DNA from: Paraphysomonas bandaiensis
Taxonomy: Eukaryota; Chrysophyceae
Direction: 5' to 3'
DNA length: 20,849 bases
NCBI GenBank assembly: GCA_965644295.1
Contig: CBFFRP010000624.1
Span: 1 to 20,849 of the forward strand
This document shows, one piece after another, positions 1 to 10,500 of the stretch (positions are counted from its first letter, which is position 1; each line of letters starts with the position of its first letter). The notes beneath the pieces were generated by a model. That model ran no database searches and had not been told where the DNA came from. It saw only the letters and a list, made by a program, of their open reading frames with translations. Position numbers and translations under genes: made by a program.

Positions 1-90
1 CAATAACCCTAACCCTAACCCTTAACCCTAACTCTAACCCTAACCCTAATCGAATAGTTTGGGGGATCAGCCTATAACCCTAACCCTAAC
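1..90. repeat. Degenerate telomeric repeats (CCCTAA)n
   Basis: Positions 1-50 hold about eight CCCTAA-type units with variants (a CCCTTAA and an ACTCTAA unit). A 23-bp non-repeat spacer follows, and a second block of nearly three units lies at 74-90. The C-rich strand reads 5' to 3' from the left edge, as expected for a left chromosome end with a TTAGGG telomere. The tract is short and imperfect, so it could be the proximal edge of a telomere or a subtelomeric relic. Confidence 0.85.
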
Positions 91-187
91 ACACAATCTT
101 ATTAACTTACAGAGTAGAAACTAGGTAACAGTTGCACATTATATCTCTGAGTTTTCTAACACAGTATGATACTTTCAAACTATTATG

Positions 188-1441
188 TTATTCGACTGAC
201 GGCCGCGGGCGCACATCAACATCTTGAATACATCGCAGAAATACGTTGTCATCAGATATTGCCTCTTTCTCTCCTTCTTCAAAAGTGTACGAAGATGCAA
301 TTGCCAACATCGACCCATCATTGCTACATAGTGAGATGTAAATATTCTACAAATCAAAAACAGACCTCTACCTGAAGGCTAATGATGCTATTGATGTGGG
401 ATATTGATGAAATTGGCTTAACCTTTTCTTGTTTGCACAATCCCACACATTGACAATGCCGTCACAGCCGCCGGTTGCAAGTGTCCCTGTACACCACGAA
501 ATAAACATTGCATTTACACACACTTTAACATATTGCGTTAAAACCCACCATACACTGGATGAAAGGCAATGGCATTAACAGGGTAAGCAACATCCCCACG
601 ACGGTGGCACTTGAAAGCATAGTATCTTTTCCCATCCGGCTGTTGTTCAAAATACTCTACAGCTACCCTTCCCTGTACAACGAAATAGATTCACTAGTGC
701 GGTGAAGCTAGTACAGAATACAGTCCCAACCTCAATTGACCCGAGGGCAAACCCTTCTCCGTTCGGGAAGCACGACACTTTTCTGGTTTGATATCGCAAT
801 GGTGACTCCCGGACCTGCTCTGGTGCCGAAAGGTTGCGCGAATCGTATACTACAATGTGCCTTTCAGATGTTGCAACAACAATACGAGTGGAAGTCAACG
901 ACAAACTGTAGGCCTTCCCTGGAAGGTTCAACACTGCGGTACAATGAGCGCTATCTGTCTGTCTTGGATCCCACACTGTGGCAGTTGAGTCCCAGCTTCC
1001 TTTTAACATGATTACAAGCAATCAGCACCAACGCCAACTTAAAGATGAATTACCTGTGACCAGAAAATTATGATGTGGATCGTACTGCATACATGAAACA
1101 GGGCAACGGTGTTGCCCTAACAATTTCGTAGACCCACGGTCTAAATTTAATGAGTGAATCTGATTGTCCAGTCCACAAGCAAATCCAACTTCGTCATTTT
1201 GAAAGCAGCATGCTAAAGTTCCCGCTCTGAAATTAAATGTTGCCTTTGGACTGTTGTTCGATACATCATAGAGACGGGCAGTCTGTGCATGCGAAGGTTA
1301 GCTGCAATTGATTATGCTAAAAAGCAAGAAGCTTACAGAGTCCCATGACGACAAGAGAAGTAATTTCGAATACGGAGAAAAGGAAAGACAAGAAATCCCG
1401 TCACCAGGAGGGGCTCTGAGGACAGACTCGCCTACATCCAT
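188..1441 (-). CDS. BUB3: Mitotic checkpoint WD40 protein BUB3, six exons
   Basis: BUB3 is a seven-bladed WD40 beta-propeller. It docks BUB1 and BUBR1/MAD3 on phosphorylated KNL1 at kinetochores in the spindle checkpoint. I read exons 1441-1337, 1282-1054, 999-731, 672-549, 486-372 and 323-188 on the minus strand. They join in frame to 326 codons including the stop (325 aa; human BUB3 is 328). Introns are 48-62 nt and GT-AG. Family signatures include the N-terminal [28 protein letters not shown], the [10 protein letters not shown] loop, [53 protein letters not shown] and [18 protein letters not shown]. The RYQTR and YAFKCHR blocks separate it from the related RAE1/GLE2. The start ATG at 1441-1439 opens directly onto the conserved first blade. 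The stop lies about 100 bp from telomeric repeats, and transcription runs toward the chromosome end. The RRM gene diverges from its 5' side. Nothing is truncated. Confidence 0.95.
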
Positions 1442-1932
1442 TGATGAATGAATTGAATATGACAAATACGTTTATTTCGCTCAGCTCTGGTGGACTGTAT
1501 ATATTAGGGAGTGCCTATGAGCTGAGTGTACTTATATCCTCGGCTGCATCTGTGGTTGCAGAACTATTCCATATGATCAAAATGCAGCCACTTTACTTGC
1601 TTTTTGTGTGTGGTATAGGGGTATACGAATGAATACCGGAGTACAGAAGCTGTCGCACAATACAAGGATCACACAACACAGTATGCCACTGTATTTTGCT
1701 CTTTTTGGATATACAGAGAATACAGCATACAGTGGACTGTCGAAGAGGAAGGAAAGCATATAATTGGGGCGCTGACGTTGTTTTTCTCCCGGAAGGTTGG
1801 GCTAGGTGTGAGAGTGGAGGGAGAGAGGGGGGAATGGATCTGTGAACGTTTGTTTGTTGCTATCTTCTTATGGATTGATGATTGTATTACTATGATCTCT
1901 CACTGATTTTAGTAGTAGTGTGAATAGCTGCA
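1442..1932. promoter_or_regulatory. Divergent intergenic region between BUB3 and the RRM gene
   Basis: This 491-bp spacer separates the two start codons of head-to-head genes, so it should hold both promoters. No convincing TATA box or known operator stands out. An interrupted inverted repeat occurs (CCACTGTAT near 1686 against ATACAGTGG near 1731). A G/A-rich stretch (about 1795-1835) lies upstream of the RRM gene. Open frames here are short and show no codon pattern. Confidence 0.5.
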
Positions 1933-3987
1933 ATGGAGAGCATGGAGGAGTCAGGAGACTGCACTCTTTTTGTGGGCGATTTGAGTAGGGAAGTCACCAG
2001 AGAAGACTTGTGCGACCTATTTCAAATGGTGGGAAAGGTTAGTGAAGTAGTTTTGAAGTGTTCGAAGGTCACTGGACAGCCTATGGGATACGGTAAGCCA
2101 TTGGAAGGTGCTCTTCTGATTCTGAACGTATTTTAATTAAGGATTTGTGAGGATGTCAACAAAGCAAGGTGCCGAGAGTGCACTGATGACACTCACGGGG
2201 GTGAATTTGAAGGGGAGATGTATTAGAGTTGGTCGCGCAGAAAGAAATTGTCGACTCATTGTTAAAAACTTAAATCAGACTGCACGGTTAGATGAGTTGC
2301 TGTCATTATTTCTGCCATACGGAAATATGCATCACCAAGATACGGGACAAGAAGTCATTGGTTAGTGGTCACATTGTTGTAACTGCTATTTAATTCTGTG
2401 CTGTGTTTTTACGAACAGTTAATGGATACTCAGCCCGTATTTTGCATTTCATTCGACGACAGGATGCGGAAAGGGCGAAGCGCGACATGCACTTAAAGTT
2501 GTTTCACGGGCGCCCAATGCACGTGGAATGGTACCGACACACTCCTGGGTCTGAGCTGAGCGGTGTAACTGAGCATGACATCACACACCGGCCTGAACAC
2601 GTCGTATCAATTCATGTTCGGTTCATGAGTATGGAGGTAACATGCAACCATGTATCGTATATGTGTGACGAAACGAAACATTGTTTGGTATGCAGGAAGG
2701 AATCAAAGTTGATGAACACTTGTTGTATCACACTTTCAAGAAGTTTGGAGAGGTAACGAAAGTTTCTATTAAGGCATTGGTGCCCGATAAGGTAGAGTGG
2801 ATTGTGCACCTCTGATTTGTAATGCCCCTTACAGTAGTGTAATTTCTAAAACAGGACTCGAATGCATATAAGGGATATGCATTTGTACACTTCCCCTCCA
2901 CGCTGGACGGGTGTCGATGTGCACTAGAAGCTGCAGGATCCATGGATGGGAGTATGTACAAGTGCGTTTATCGCACTTTGACTTTATGATTTATATGACT
3001 ATGCTATTTTGACAGTTGTGTTCACTTCTTCTGCAAACCGAGTCAAAATTTTCAGCGGGCCTACAAGGAGCTCCTCAAGCACCACAGTTGTGATAAGAGT
3101 ACTAAGCGATATCCACACTTTCCGCAGTATACCACATCACGATATCAACACCTCTCACACGCCCATCTTTCACAGACAGCAAAACAAGACCGCCCATACG
3201 AGGCACAGTCCATCTCAGACTGGTCAGGGGATTACCACCCTGTACCAGACTATGAAAGTGTTGATGGGATTTACTGGCAGGAAAGGTGCACGCACATGTT
3301 CGTGCCCGAGCAGTACTCCCAGAATGGTCATAGCTCTCTAGGATATGACGAGGTACTATACATGGAAGCCATAGGATTGTCACCTAGTGCGAGATACGAG
3401 CGTGACTCATTCTATGCGGAGAATAAAAATCGCCGCGAACTACTGCCCACATCTGGTTTTCCTAATGATGAGTACTCCTCTGATAGTGGTCACTTGCAGC
3501 TGCACCCAAATTCTGACCTGGAGGAGAGTACTGTTTCTCCGAAAAACTCATCTGATGCCCTCCAGCAATCCGTTGCAGTTGGTAGTCGAGTAGACAGGTG
3601 TCGTCAGTCTTCTAGCTCAATGATTCCATTTGATGAGACATTCCCCAGTACCGGGGTTAATTCTATCAAAGCAAGTACTTTGTTTTCCCCGACTTCAATT
3701 CCCCATGTACACAGGATATCTCCCCATTCAGACACTTACCCACAGCGACGTAGAAATTGCGACCTGGAATCTGGTGGCCACTGCCCCGCCTCATCCAACC
3801 AACATTGTCCGTCTGAACAGGTAAGATAATATTTAAAAACTTATTTTTGACTTAACCGTTGTTATAGAATAGTATTCACAGAAATGAATATATTGATGGG
3901 AATTCATTTGCTCATAGTAGTCGCCTGTGGGAGTATCCCGCCGAACTAACAGGAAGGAATGATGTATTATACAATCATCTTGGCTGA
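1933..3987 (+). CDS. RNA-binding protein with three RRM domains and low-complexity C-terminus, seven exons
   Basis: Predicted 574-aa RNA-binding protein. Exons are 1933-2092, 2142-2360, 2419-2636, 2696-2791, 2855-2961, 3016-3820 and 3868-3987; all join in frame with GT-AG introns of 47-63 nt. RRM1 (about residues 10-87) has RNP2 TLFVGDL and RNP1 MGYGFVRM. RRM2 (about 90-167) starts with RLIVKNL and ends in HGRPMHVEWYR; its RNP1-equivalent NGYSARILHF is divergent. RRM3 (about 188-290) runs from VSIHVRFM through KFGEVTKVSIKAL to RNP1 KGYAFVHF and ends NCVHFFCKP. Residues 290-574 are Ser/Tyr/His/Pro-rich without a recognised domain. Three tandem RRMs recall PABP-, TIA1- or ELAV-like proteins in mRNA metabolism. 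No PABC/MLLE domain is visible and I cannot assign an ortholog. The fifth donor (after 2961) was chosen because it alone joins RRM3 strand beta-4 to the long sixth exon. One stretch of RRM2 (2325-2360) reads poorly in the spliced frame. Confidence 0.85.
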
Positions 3988-4572
3988 TTTTTCATGCACT
4001 CCTGCAGACAGGCGAGGGTCTGATACATGAGTGAGAACTGCCTGAAATGGTTAAGAGGCGTTGTACTGAAATGCTGCATTGACATTTCTTCTTCACTTCT
4101 CTGTGGTCGTCGTAATTTTGATGTACTCTATATATCTACAATACTACGTTTTATTACTTTTCATGAGCTACAAAACAATAATATATCTGGAAACAGGTTG
4201 GCGTTATTGTTAAAATGTGTGATCACTGAACACGTCACAAACCTAAAATAGTTACAGTTGTCGTTCCCAGCAGTAAATATGAAATAATGATTACGGGTGT
4301 ACAACAACACGTATAATAAGATAATAAGTAAAGTGACTACTTCTTGCATAAACTGATTACACTGTTCTTATCTTTGTTAACTACGTACTACCTATAATAT
4401 GTTGTTATCCCCTTATTGACAGTCATAATATGTATGTGATTGAATATGTTTTGACAAGTCCGACTTCGTTGAGGGTACATTTTTTGTGGCTATTATAAAA
4501 TTTGGGAGTTTATTATTAAATTTTGAGTTAATCCAGTGCAATTTATATTTCCTAAGCATATAGTGATATGGT
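3988..4572. other. AT-rich intergenic spacer
   Basis: This is the 3' flank of the RRM gene up to the hAT insertion. The sequence is AT-rich with short random open frames (for example 4027-4251) that match nothing I recognise. I see no RNA gene. The last eight bases before the element (4573-4580) are the target-site duplication. Confidence 0.6.
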
Positions 4573-4580
4573 GTACATAA

Positions 4581-4602
4581 CAGGGCCTGGTAACCGTTAA
4601 TG
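4581..4602 (+). repeat. Left terminal inverted repeat of hAT element
   Basis: These 22 bases pair perfectly with 6594-6615 and share their first 15 bases with the termini of the MITE at 12610-12742. Confidence 0.92.
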
Positions 4603-5356
4603 GTAATGCCATTATAATTGCCAAAACATTTTTCATTGATGCCATTATAATTGCCGGGAACCGGACTACCATTAATGGCCTCTGTACTGCTATAAATAGA
4701 ACTGAGTGTTATTGAAAGATAATGTAGAATCTCCTCTATACTCCGAAGAAACTCTAAACTCTAAACAATATTAGACAACAATGTCACAAGGGATGGTTGC
4801 ACCAAGGTGCTTGCAGCAATGCACAAGCAGTCCCGAGACAACTGAGCATTTCGTAATCTGTGTTATCACTAGTCTAGAATAATAGATAGACAAATGCAAC
4901 AAGTTCTCTCATGTAATAATCAGATCTTATATATTAGACAACAATGTTCATGCAACTCTACGGTACTTTGTGGCAACTAGTTCATTATCTTCTCAATGCT
5001 CTGTAGGTTTAGAGAATAATTTCATGAGCAATATCCATAGGTAGCAACTAACTCATATACCCAAAAACTCTAAAATAACCATTGAAAATATGCATATGGA
5101 TATTATTTCACCTAGAAACATTCATAAAAATACTATTTTTTCCCCAAAGCTGAAAGAAGCTACAGTACACAACTAACAAAGTAATATATATTATACTCTG
5201 TATTTATACCATACATTAAGCAACGATAATAGCCAAAAAATTGATGGCAGTGTAATTTGCAGAGTCATCTTCTGATCACCCATCTCAGTGACGACGGTGA
5301 TGAAATATTTATAACGCACACATATATATTATATTCTCGTGGAAAGGAAGTAGAAT

Positions 5357-6245
5357 ACTTTGTTACCAGATAAATTTGGTCTAGTTATTGATGGGTGGGC
5401 ATTCTATATGGTACATCCGATCATTATATTGCAGTATTCGCAATATGTGGTCCAAGGAAAATGAAGCTGGGGTTACTCGAGTGTTACTATATTATAACAT
5501 GCTGCGGACTTCAAAAGCAACCAGACGAAAACAATTTACCTGAGGCTGATATCGGAGATTATGTTGTCATTAATCAACTGCAATTATTCAATAAAACTCT
5601 TGCCAATAATGTCAATTGTCTTGTGTGTGATAACTGTTCATCAGTAAATCGCAAACTGGCTGAACTAATGGAGAAGCCAATGGTTGGTTGCTACTCACAT
5701 CAACTGAATTTGGCAATTGCAAATAATTTCTGCGACCAGACAAGCCTCTCTACCATTATTGAAAGAATTGATTCCTTGATGAAGGATCTAAGAAGGACGC
5801 TGAAAAATGCAAGTTTGCTTGTGTGCAGAAAACAAACATAAAGCCAGAAAGTAGGAATGTGACTCGGTGGTCATCAATATACAACCTATAAGTACGTAAA
5901 ACGGGTTCCTTTTCTTGGTGAATGTAATTTCCCGAGCACCCTCTGCAAGATAAGATTTTTACTCCAGCTAAATTTCGAAATCTAAACCAATATTATTTGA
6001 CGCAACTTGAAAAATTACAGAGTGTTATAATATATGATCGCCTTACAAAAAGAAATGGAACCAATTTGTACCAAACCCGCCAGTTATTTGATATGCTGCT
6101 ACAAGAATTTCCAGAGCTGCATCTATACCTTTCCCTGAATGCAAGCATTGTTGCCAGTTAGGTACCTATGAGTCCAACTACCGCTGCTTGCTTCATATTG
6201 AGGCACAATCTAATTTTGTTGAGAGAGGCTCTTTAGTGGTGCAAG
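5357..6245 (+). pseudogene. hAT transposase pseudogene
   Basis: Fragments of a hAT transposase occur in order across several frames. LLPDKFGLVIDGW (about 5357-5395) is the RNase-H-fold first catalytic block. It is followed in another frame by TSDHYIAVFA, then CDNCSSVNRKLAELM and the VGCYSHQLNLAIAN block (5395-5841). After a stop at 5839-5841 the next frame gives NVTRWSSIYNL. Further on come LTPAKFRNLNQYYLTQLEKLQSV, a LYQTRQLFDMLLQEFPELHLYLS segment and FVERGSLVVQG near 6217-6249. The order and motifs match hAT transposases; the frameshifts and stops make it nonfunctional. The N-terminal BED zinc finger and C-terminal dimerisation block were not found. Orientation is left to right within the element. 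Confidence 0.85.
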
Positions 6246-6593
6246 GTTGATTATATATATAATATGACACCTGAGCGTAGAAACATGAATCCATATATAT
6301 CGTCTAGAATCGTTGCTATTCCTACGAACCAATTACATCATGCTGTTGTGGGATGCTTATATATATACCCTCCATGATCTCTGCAAGAAGATCCTGATGT
6401 GCTTGTAGAGAGCGAGAAGTAGTTACAATTCGTAGTCTTCTCTATTTTAACTATATTATAGTAATTATCGAATAGTAATTATTATAAGGAAGCACAACAC
6501 TATCTATTATATATATGAGTGGTGCTATCTACTTTAAGTTAGTAGCTATTAATAGCCATTATAATTACCTGGAACTGGACTATATTAATGGGT

Positions 6594-6615
6594 CATTAAC
6601 GGTTACCAGGCCCTG
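6594..6615 (-). repeat. Right terminal inverted repeat of hAT element
   Basis: Exact reverse complement of 4581-4602. The adjoining 60 bases on the inner side also align with the left arm of the MITE at 12610-12742. Confidence 0.92.
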
Positions 6616-6827
6616 GTACATATAATACTACATACCACTGCTATAAAAAAAATATAAGTTTTCATAATATTATATGTTTTCTTTATATATGTTAATATTA
6701 GGGAAAACCTATTTCTTCTTACAGAAAGTATTAAAAGCCACAAATTGCTATACATTCTAGATATCAGGAATGAAAAAATAATGTCCTGAGGATAAAAGGT
6801 AAAATTTAACCTAGGGATAAGAAGGAG

Positions 6828-6899
6828 TATCGTCCCTTGTCTAAATTTTAAAACTCGGGCCTTTCGCCCTCGTTCCAAAATTATGAGCGCGGGACGATA
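6828..6899. repeat. 72-nt imperfect inverted repeat / hairpin
   Basis: TATCGTCCC (6828-6836) is the exact reverse complement of GGGACGATA (6891-6899). Inside it a second 18-base arm (about 6843-6860) pairs with about 6866-6883 at roughly 13 of 18 positions, with loop CTTTC. The composition differs from the AT-rich surroundings. It could be a relic of a small inverted-repeat element or an RNA hairpin. Confidence 0.5.
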
Positions 6900-6977
6900 T
6901 AGCCCCTGTGGTTAAATATAACTAAAGTTTTTAATAATGGACAATTAATTATTACTCAGCCCTGGTACACTTCCAAC

Positions 6978-7231
6978 ATGGTATTTTATTATACTGCAAA
7001 AAGTAACGTATACCTATAATCAAGATATAAGATCAAGAGTATAATGTGTGCTAGTTAGTTACAGGTTACAGGTAGCGGTCGATCTATCTTCACTACTCTT
7101 CATCTAACTACTTTTCTAATCTTGGTTCTTGGCACCTACTGTTAATAATAAGACTTTCACACGTATGGTATTTTATTATACTGCAATAAGACATATAGCA
7201 ACGTATTTCTATAATCAAGTGATCAAGAGTA
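6978..7231 (+). repeat. Diverged direct repeat, two copies of about 65 bp
   Basis: Copy 1 (6978-7041) and copy 2 (7165-7231) both read ATGGTATTTTATTATACTGC, then a variable stretch, then an AACGTAT, CTATAATCAAG and GATCAAGAGTA sequence in the same order. The copies start 187 bp apart. Small indels separate them, so the duplication is not recent. Confidence 0.75.
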
Positions 7232-7502
7232 GGAAGAATCACGCTATGTAAATACTAGAATTTCTTGGCGCTATGTTGAATCCAGAGCAGTAGATTTATA
7301 AGACTTCAGTTGTCTTTGTGTATACCTCATATAGCCTGAGAAACATAAACGTAGTGGCAGTAGCTACGTTACAGTAGGCCACTACATCGAACATACACCG
7401 AGAACAAACTGTAATTGCAATCGCATACTTAATAATATACACTGTATATACTGCTCAGCGAACATTAACCACAAATATTCTAAACAAAGTTCTCAAAATA
7501 AT

Positions 7503-10500
7503 TTAGAATGTTTTCACAATCATACGATTTCGTTCGTCTAAATGTAGTCCGTAGTTTCTGAACATCATGCTGTCATAGAAGGGACGAAGGTCGAATATAT
7601 TAAGTGACTTAGCCCTGTTCTCTAGGTCATCCATATATACCTTCACAATATCAGCAGACTTCTTGTATCGCAACTGTGAAATGTCAATACATAAGACATA
7701 ACGAATAGTATACTAAAGTATAATGCTGACGTACTTGATGGTACTTCTCCGCATCCCTGATGAGGCCTTGCAACTGGTGCATAATCAATTGGTTATTTTC
7801 CTCGCCAAAAGTAATGTACTTTCTGAAGGCTCGTTGCAGAGAATTCTTCACTGATACCTTCTGTGCTTGAAGGAACGACTCAAGCATAACCTTGATGGCG
7901 AAGTCTACATCGTCGTCTCTCACATAGTCCCGTAGGTGCATTCGCGCAGTGGCCTCCGCCATACGCATAATGCTCTCAATGTGTCGGACAGCGATAGGCA
8001 CTCCCCCAGATATAGTACTCTGTGCCCTCAGGTCCGCGTACAGTGAGGCCACCTTCTCGGAGTCCACCTCGCGCAGTACGGGTTTTACAAAGGCCCTGGC
8101 ATACTTGATGTATTTTTTCAGGAGATCCTGCTTCACTGGGGGAGGTCCGCCGTCAATGGAGGTGTATTGGGACTCTGGCGGTGCCCCTGCAATTACCACA
8201 AAATCGTGGGAAAGAGAAAAAATACCGAGGGTGACGAACCTAAATACTCACGTTCTCCCTGGCGGTGTTGACCGGGAAGGGAGTCGACCATGGCGTCACG
8301 GTCGATATGTACTTGAACATCACCTGGATCACCATTTCCCTGCGATGACTCCAGGTCGTCGTCGGTCACAGTGGGCAGTCCCAGTTCTCCTTCCTGGAAA
8401 TTGGGGTGAGATCGCATATGGCTATTTACAACAAAGTTGGCAAGCTGCTCGTCGACAACGGGGTCAACAATATCCTGAAGAACACAGAGCACATCAAAGC
8501 GCTGCAAAATTGGATCTGTGAGCTCCACGTTTTCTGCGAGGGTAAATGATGGGTCGTACCGCCCGCTAATAGGGTTGGCCGCAGCAATGACAGCACACCT
8601 CGCCTGTAATGAGGTAAGGATTCCAGCTTTGGCGACAGATATCGTTTGCTGCTCCATTGCCTCGTGAATGGATGTCCTGTCCTGCTCGTTCATCTTGTCA
8701 AACTCGTCAATTAGACAAACACCCTGATCAGCGAGAACCAGGGCACCCCCTTCGAGTGTCCATTCCTTAGTGAGCGGATCCTTGTGCACTCCAGCAGTGA
8801 GACCAACTGCAGACGCGCCCTTACCAGTGCTATACACAGCACGTGGAGCGGTTTTCTCCACGTACTTGAGTAGCTGCGATTTCGCAGTCCCAGGGTCGCC
8901 GAGCAACAACACATTGATATCCCCTCGAACCCTGTGCGTTCCTTTCGACCCACTATCTTTGGCACAACCACCAAACAAAGACAGTGCGACCGCAGTCTTT
9001 ACGTGTCGGTGCCCGTATATAGAGGGGGCGATCGATTTTATTATTCTATCAACAATCTGCATCACAGCTAATAAAAATCTTGTGCTGGTTATTGAAGGCA
9101 GGACCAAACACACCTGTGGATCTTGCCCCAGTCTGACTATGAGCCGCTTATCTTCCTCTGAGATGTCTGCGTTGATATTGCCACCCTTCCGTTGAACAAA
9201 ATTGGCATCTATGATAGTGGAGAACACTGGAAATCCATTTTTGTTCTTGGCATGAGTACCAGTATCTGATGGCCAGCAGGTGATAAGTGAAAACGTAGTG
9301 TATAAACGCATATCAGCGCAATCAGAAGAGTGTAGGTACTATACAAAGATGGGAGCACGGAATACGTACCCTGGGCGTGTCTGTAGACACCTGTGACCTC
9401 CACTTCTTCACCAGGCCTTGCAATGTCAATGAGATCTCCCAGTAGGACCACATCCTTGTAGCGTGGCACTCGTCCTGGAGGCACAGAACCAGGGCTCTCC
9501 TGTAGAGTAATCTTCTGGTAGTTACCGTATTCGGTCTTGGCAATATCGACTTTGAAGGGACCAGTCTCAGAACAGTTAGTGCAACTATGAGGGCGTGCCT
9601 CGCCGGCAAAGGGGCCTAGTACCTCGGAACAATGTGTACATCTAAAGGATACCGATTTCATCTGCGGGAAGACACCAGTCCGTCTCGTAATCACTACATA
9701 TCTGGGTGAGATATAATGGCGTTAAACAAGTAACTTACCTCCAGAGACACGCACAAGACAGTTTAGATGGCCTTGGCGAAGGTCTCTCAAACGATCCGAT
9801 ATTGGAAGGTCTGTAATACGTACGTGCATTTCCTGCGCTATCTGCGTGTAGTGGGTAAAGCCTTCCAGTACGACCTCCTTCAACACCTCGTCGAATATAC
9901 CTAACATGTCTCTCGGCAAATCTGCAAGCCATATGGCTAAGATGGGAGCATATTCACCCAAGTGTACGTAAGAAACTTCCAAAGAAGAGCTATTGGCAGC
10001 GCACATAGCTCTGATTTTGTTAGGGTAGACAGTAGGACCATCCATGGAGGGCCTATACCGATGTATAAATTTTTTGAATCTTTTCTTGATCTCTCTCCGT
10101 GTTCTATCCTGCGCTATCCACTCGCGCAGGGGAACATCGAACCCCTACAAAAAATTATATACATACACATTATAAGGCGATTTCGACCTCAAGGTTGACG
10201 TCTAGCTCCTTGTACTGATCTTCTGCTTCATCTTCTTCATCTATCGCCCCTTCATCACCAACAGTACCGTAGTGAGTGCGAAATACACCAGCAGAGGGAG
10301 CTGTATCTTGTACATCGTAGTCCGCCAATTCATCTAGGAAGGAAACACTCATGTGAGGCAATATTAGCAGAGTTATTCATGCAAAAAAAGACCTATGCGG
10401 GTCTCCCGGGTTGTCATACGTTCTCGGTCACGCTGGTCTAGCATTTCCGTTACATGTCTTCTTTGTGCGTAGGTCATTCTATCCTCCTCTTTATCCGATG

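Larger units (their letters stand above)
4573..6623. mobile_element. hAT-superfamily DNA transposon (defective), with target-site duplications
   Basis: The element proper is 4581-6615 (2035 bp). The first 22 bases (from CAGGGCCTGG) are the exact reverse complement of the last 22 (6594-6615). Flanking eight-base repeats GTACATAA (4573-4580) and GTACATAT (6616-6623) match at 7 of 8 positions. That is the target duplication size of hAT elements, and the CAG...CTG termini also fit. The interior carries a frameshifted hAT transposase remnant, which settles the superfamily. Subterminal regions are rich in CCATTAAT and ATTATAATTGCC motifs, probable transposase-binding repeats. The stretch 4690-5350 has no recognisable coding; it contains a 15-base repeat (ATTAGACAACAATGT near 4769 and 4933). 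The element is non-autonomous. Confidence 0.9.
6624..7502. other. Spacer between hAT element and MCM2 3' end
   Basis: About 880 bp of AT-rich DNA without a supported gene. It holds a 72-nt imperfect hairpin (6828-6899) and a diverged direct repeat (6978-7041 and 7165-7231). The MCM2 stop codon closes the region at 7503. Confidence 0.6.

Noticed and set aside
240-290. Apparent frameshift or early stop at the BUB3 C-terminus
   Set aside because: On rechecking the bases, the last exon is open from 323 to the stop at 190-188 and all exons sum to a multiple of three.
3009-3341. 110-codon frame overlapping the RRM gene's sixth exon
   Set aside because: Using this frame would require a donor at 2952 that disrupts RRM3 strand beta-4. 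The alternative donor after 2961 joins to a frame open for 268 codons.
4027-4251. 74-codon open frame downstream of the RRM gene
   Set aside because: Sits in AT-rich spacer with no family resemblance or splice context.
7949-8521. 190-codon plus-strand open frame
   Set aside because: Antisense to MCM2 exons 7 and 8 and crossing their intron; explained by the codon pattern of the real gene, and the translation matches no family.
8770-9195. 141-codon plus-strand open frame
   Set aside because: Antisense shadow over the MCM2 AAA+ region, crossing an intron.
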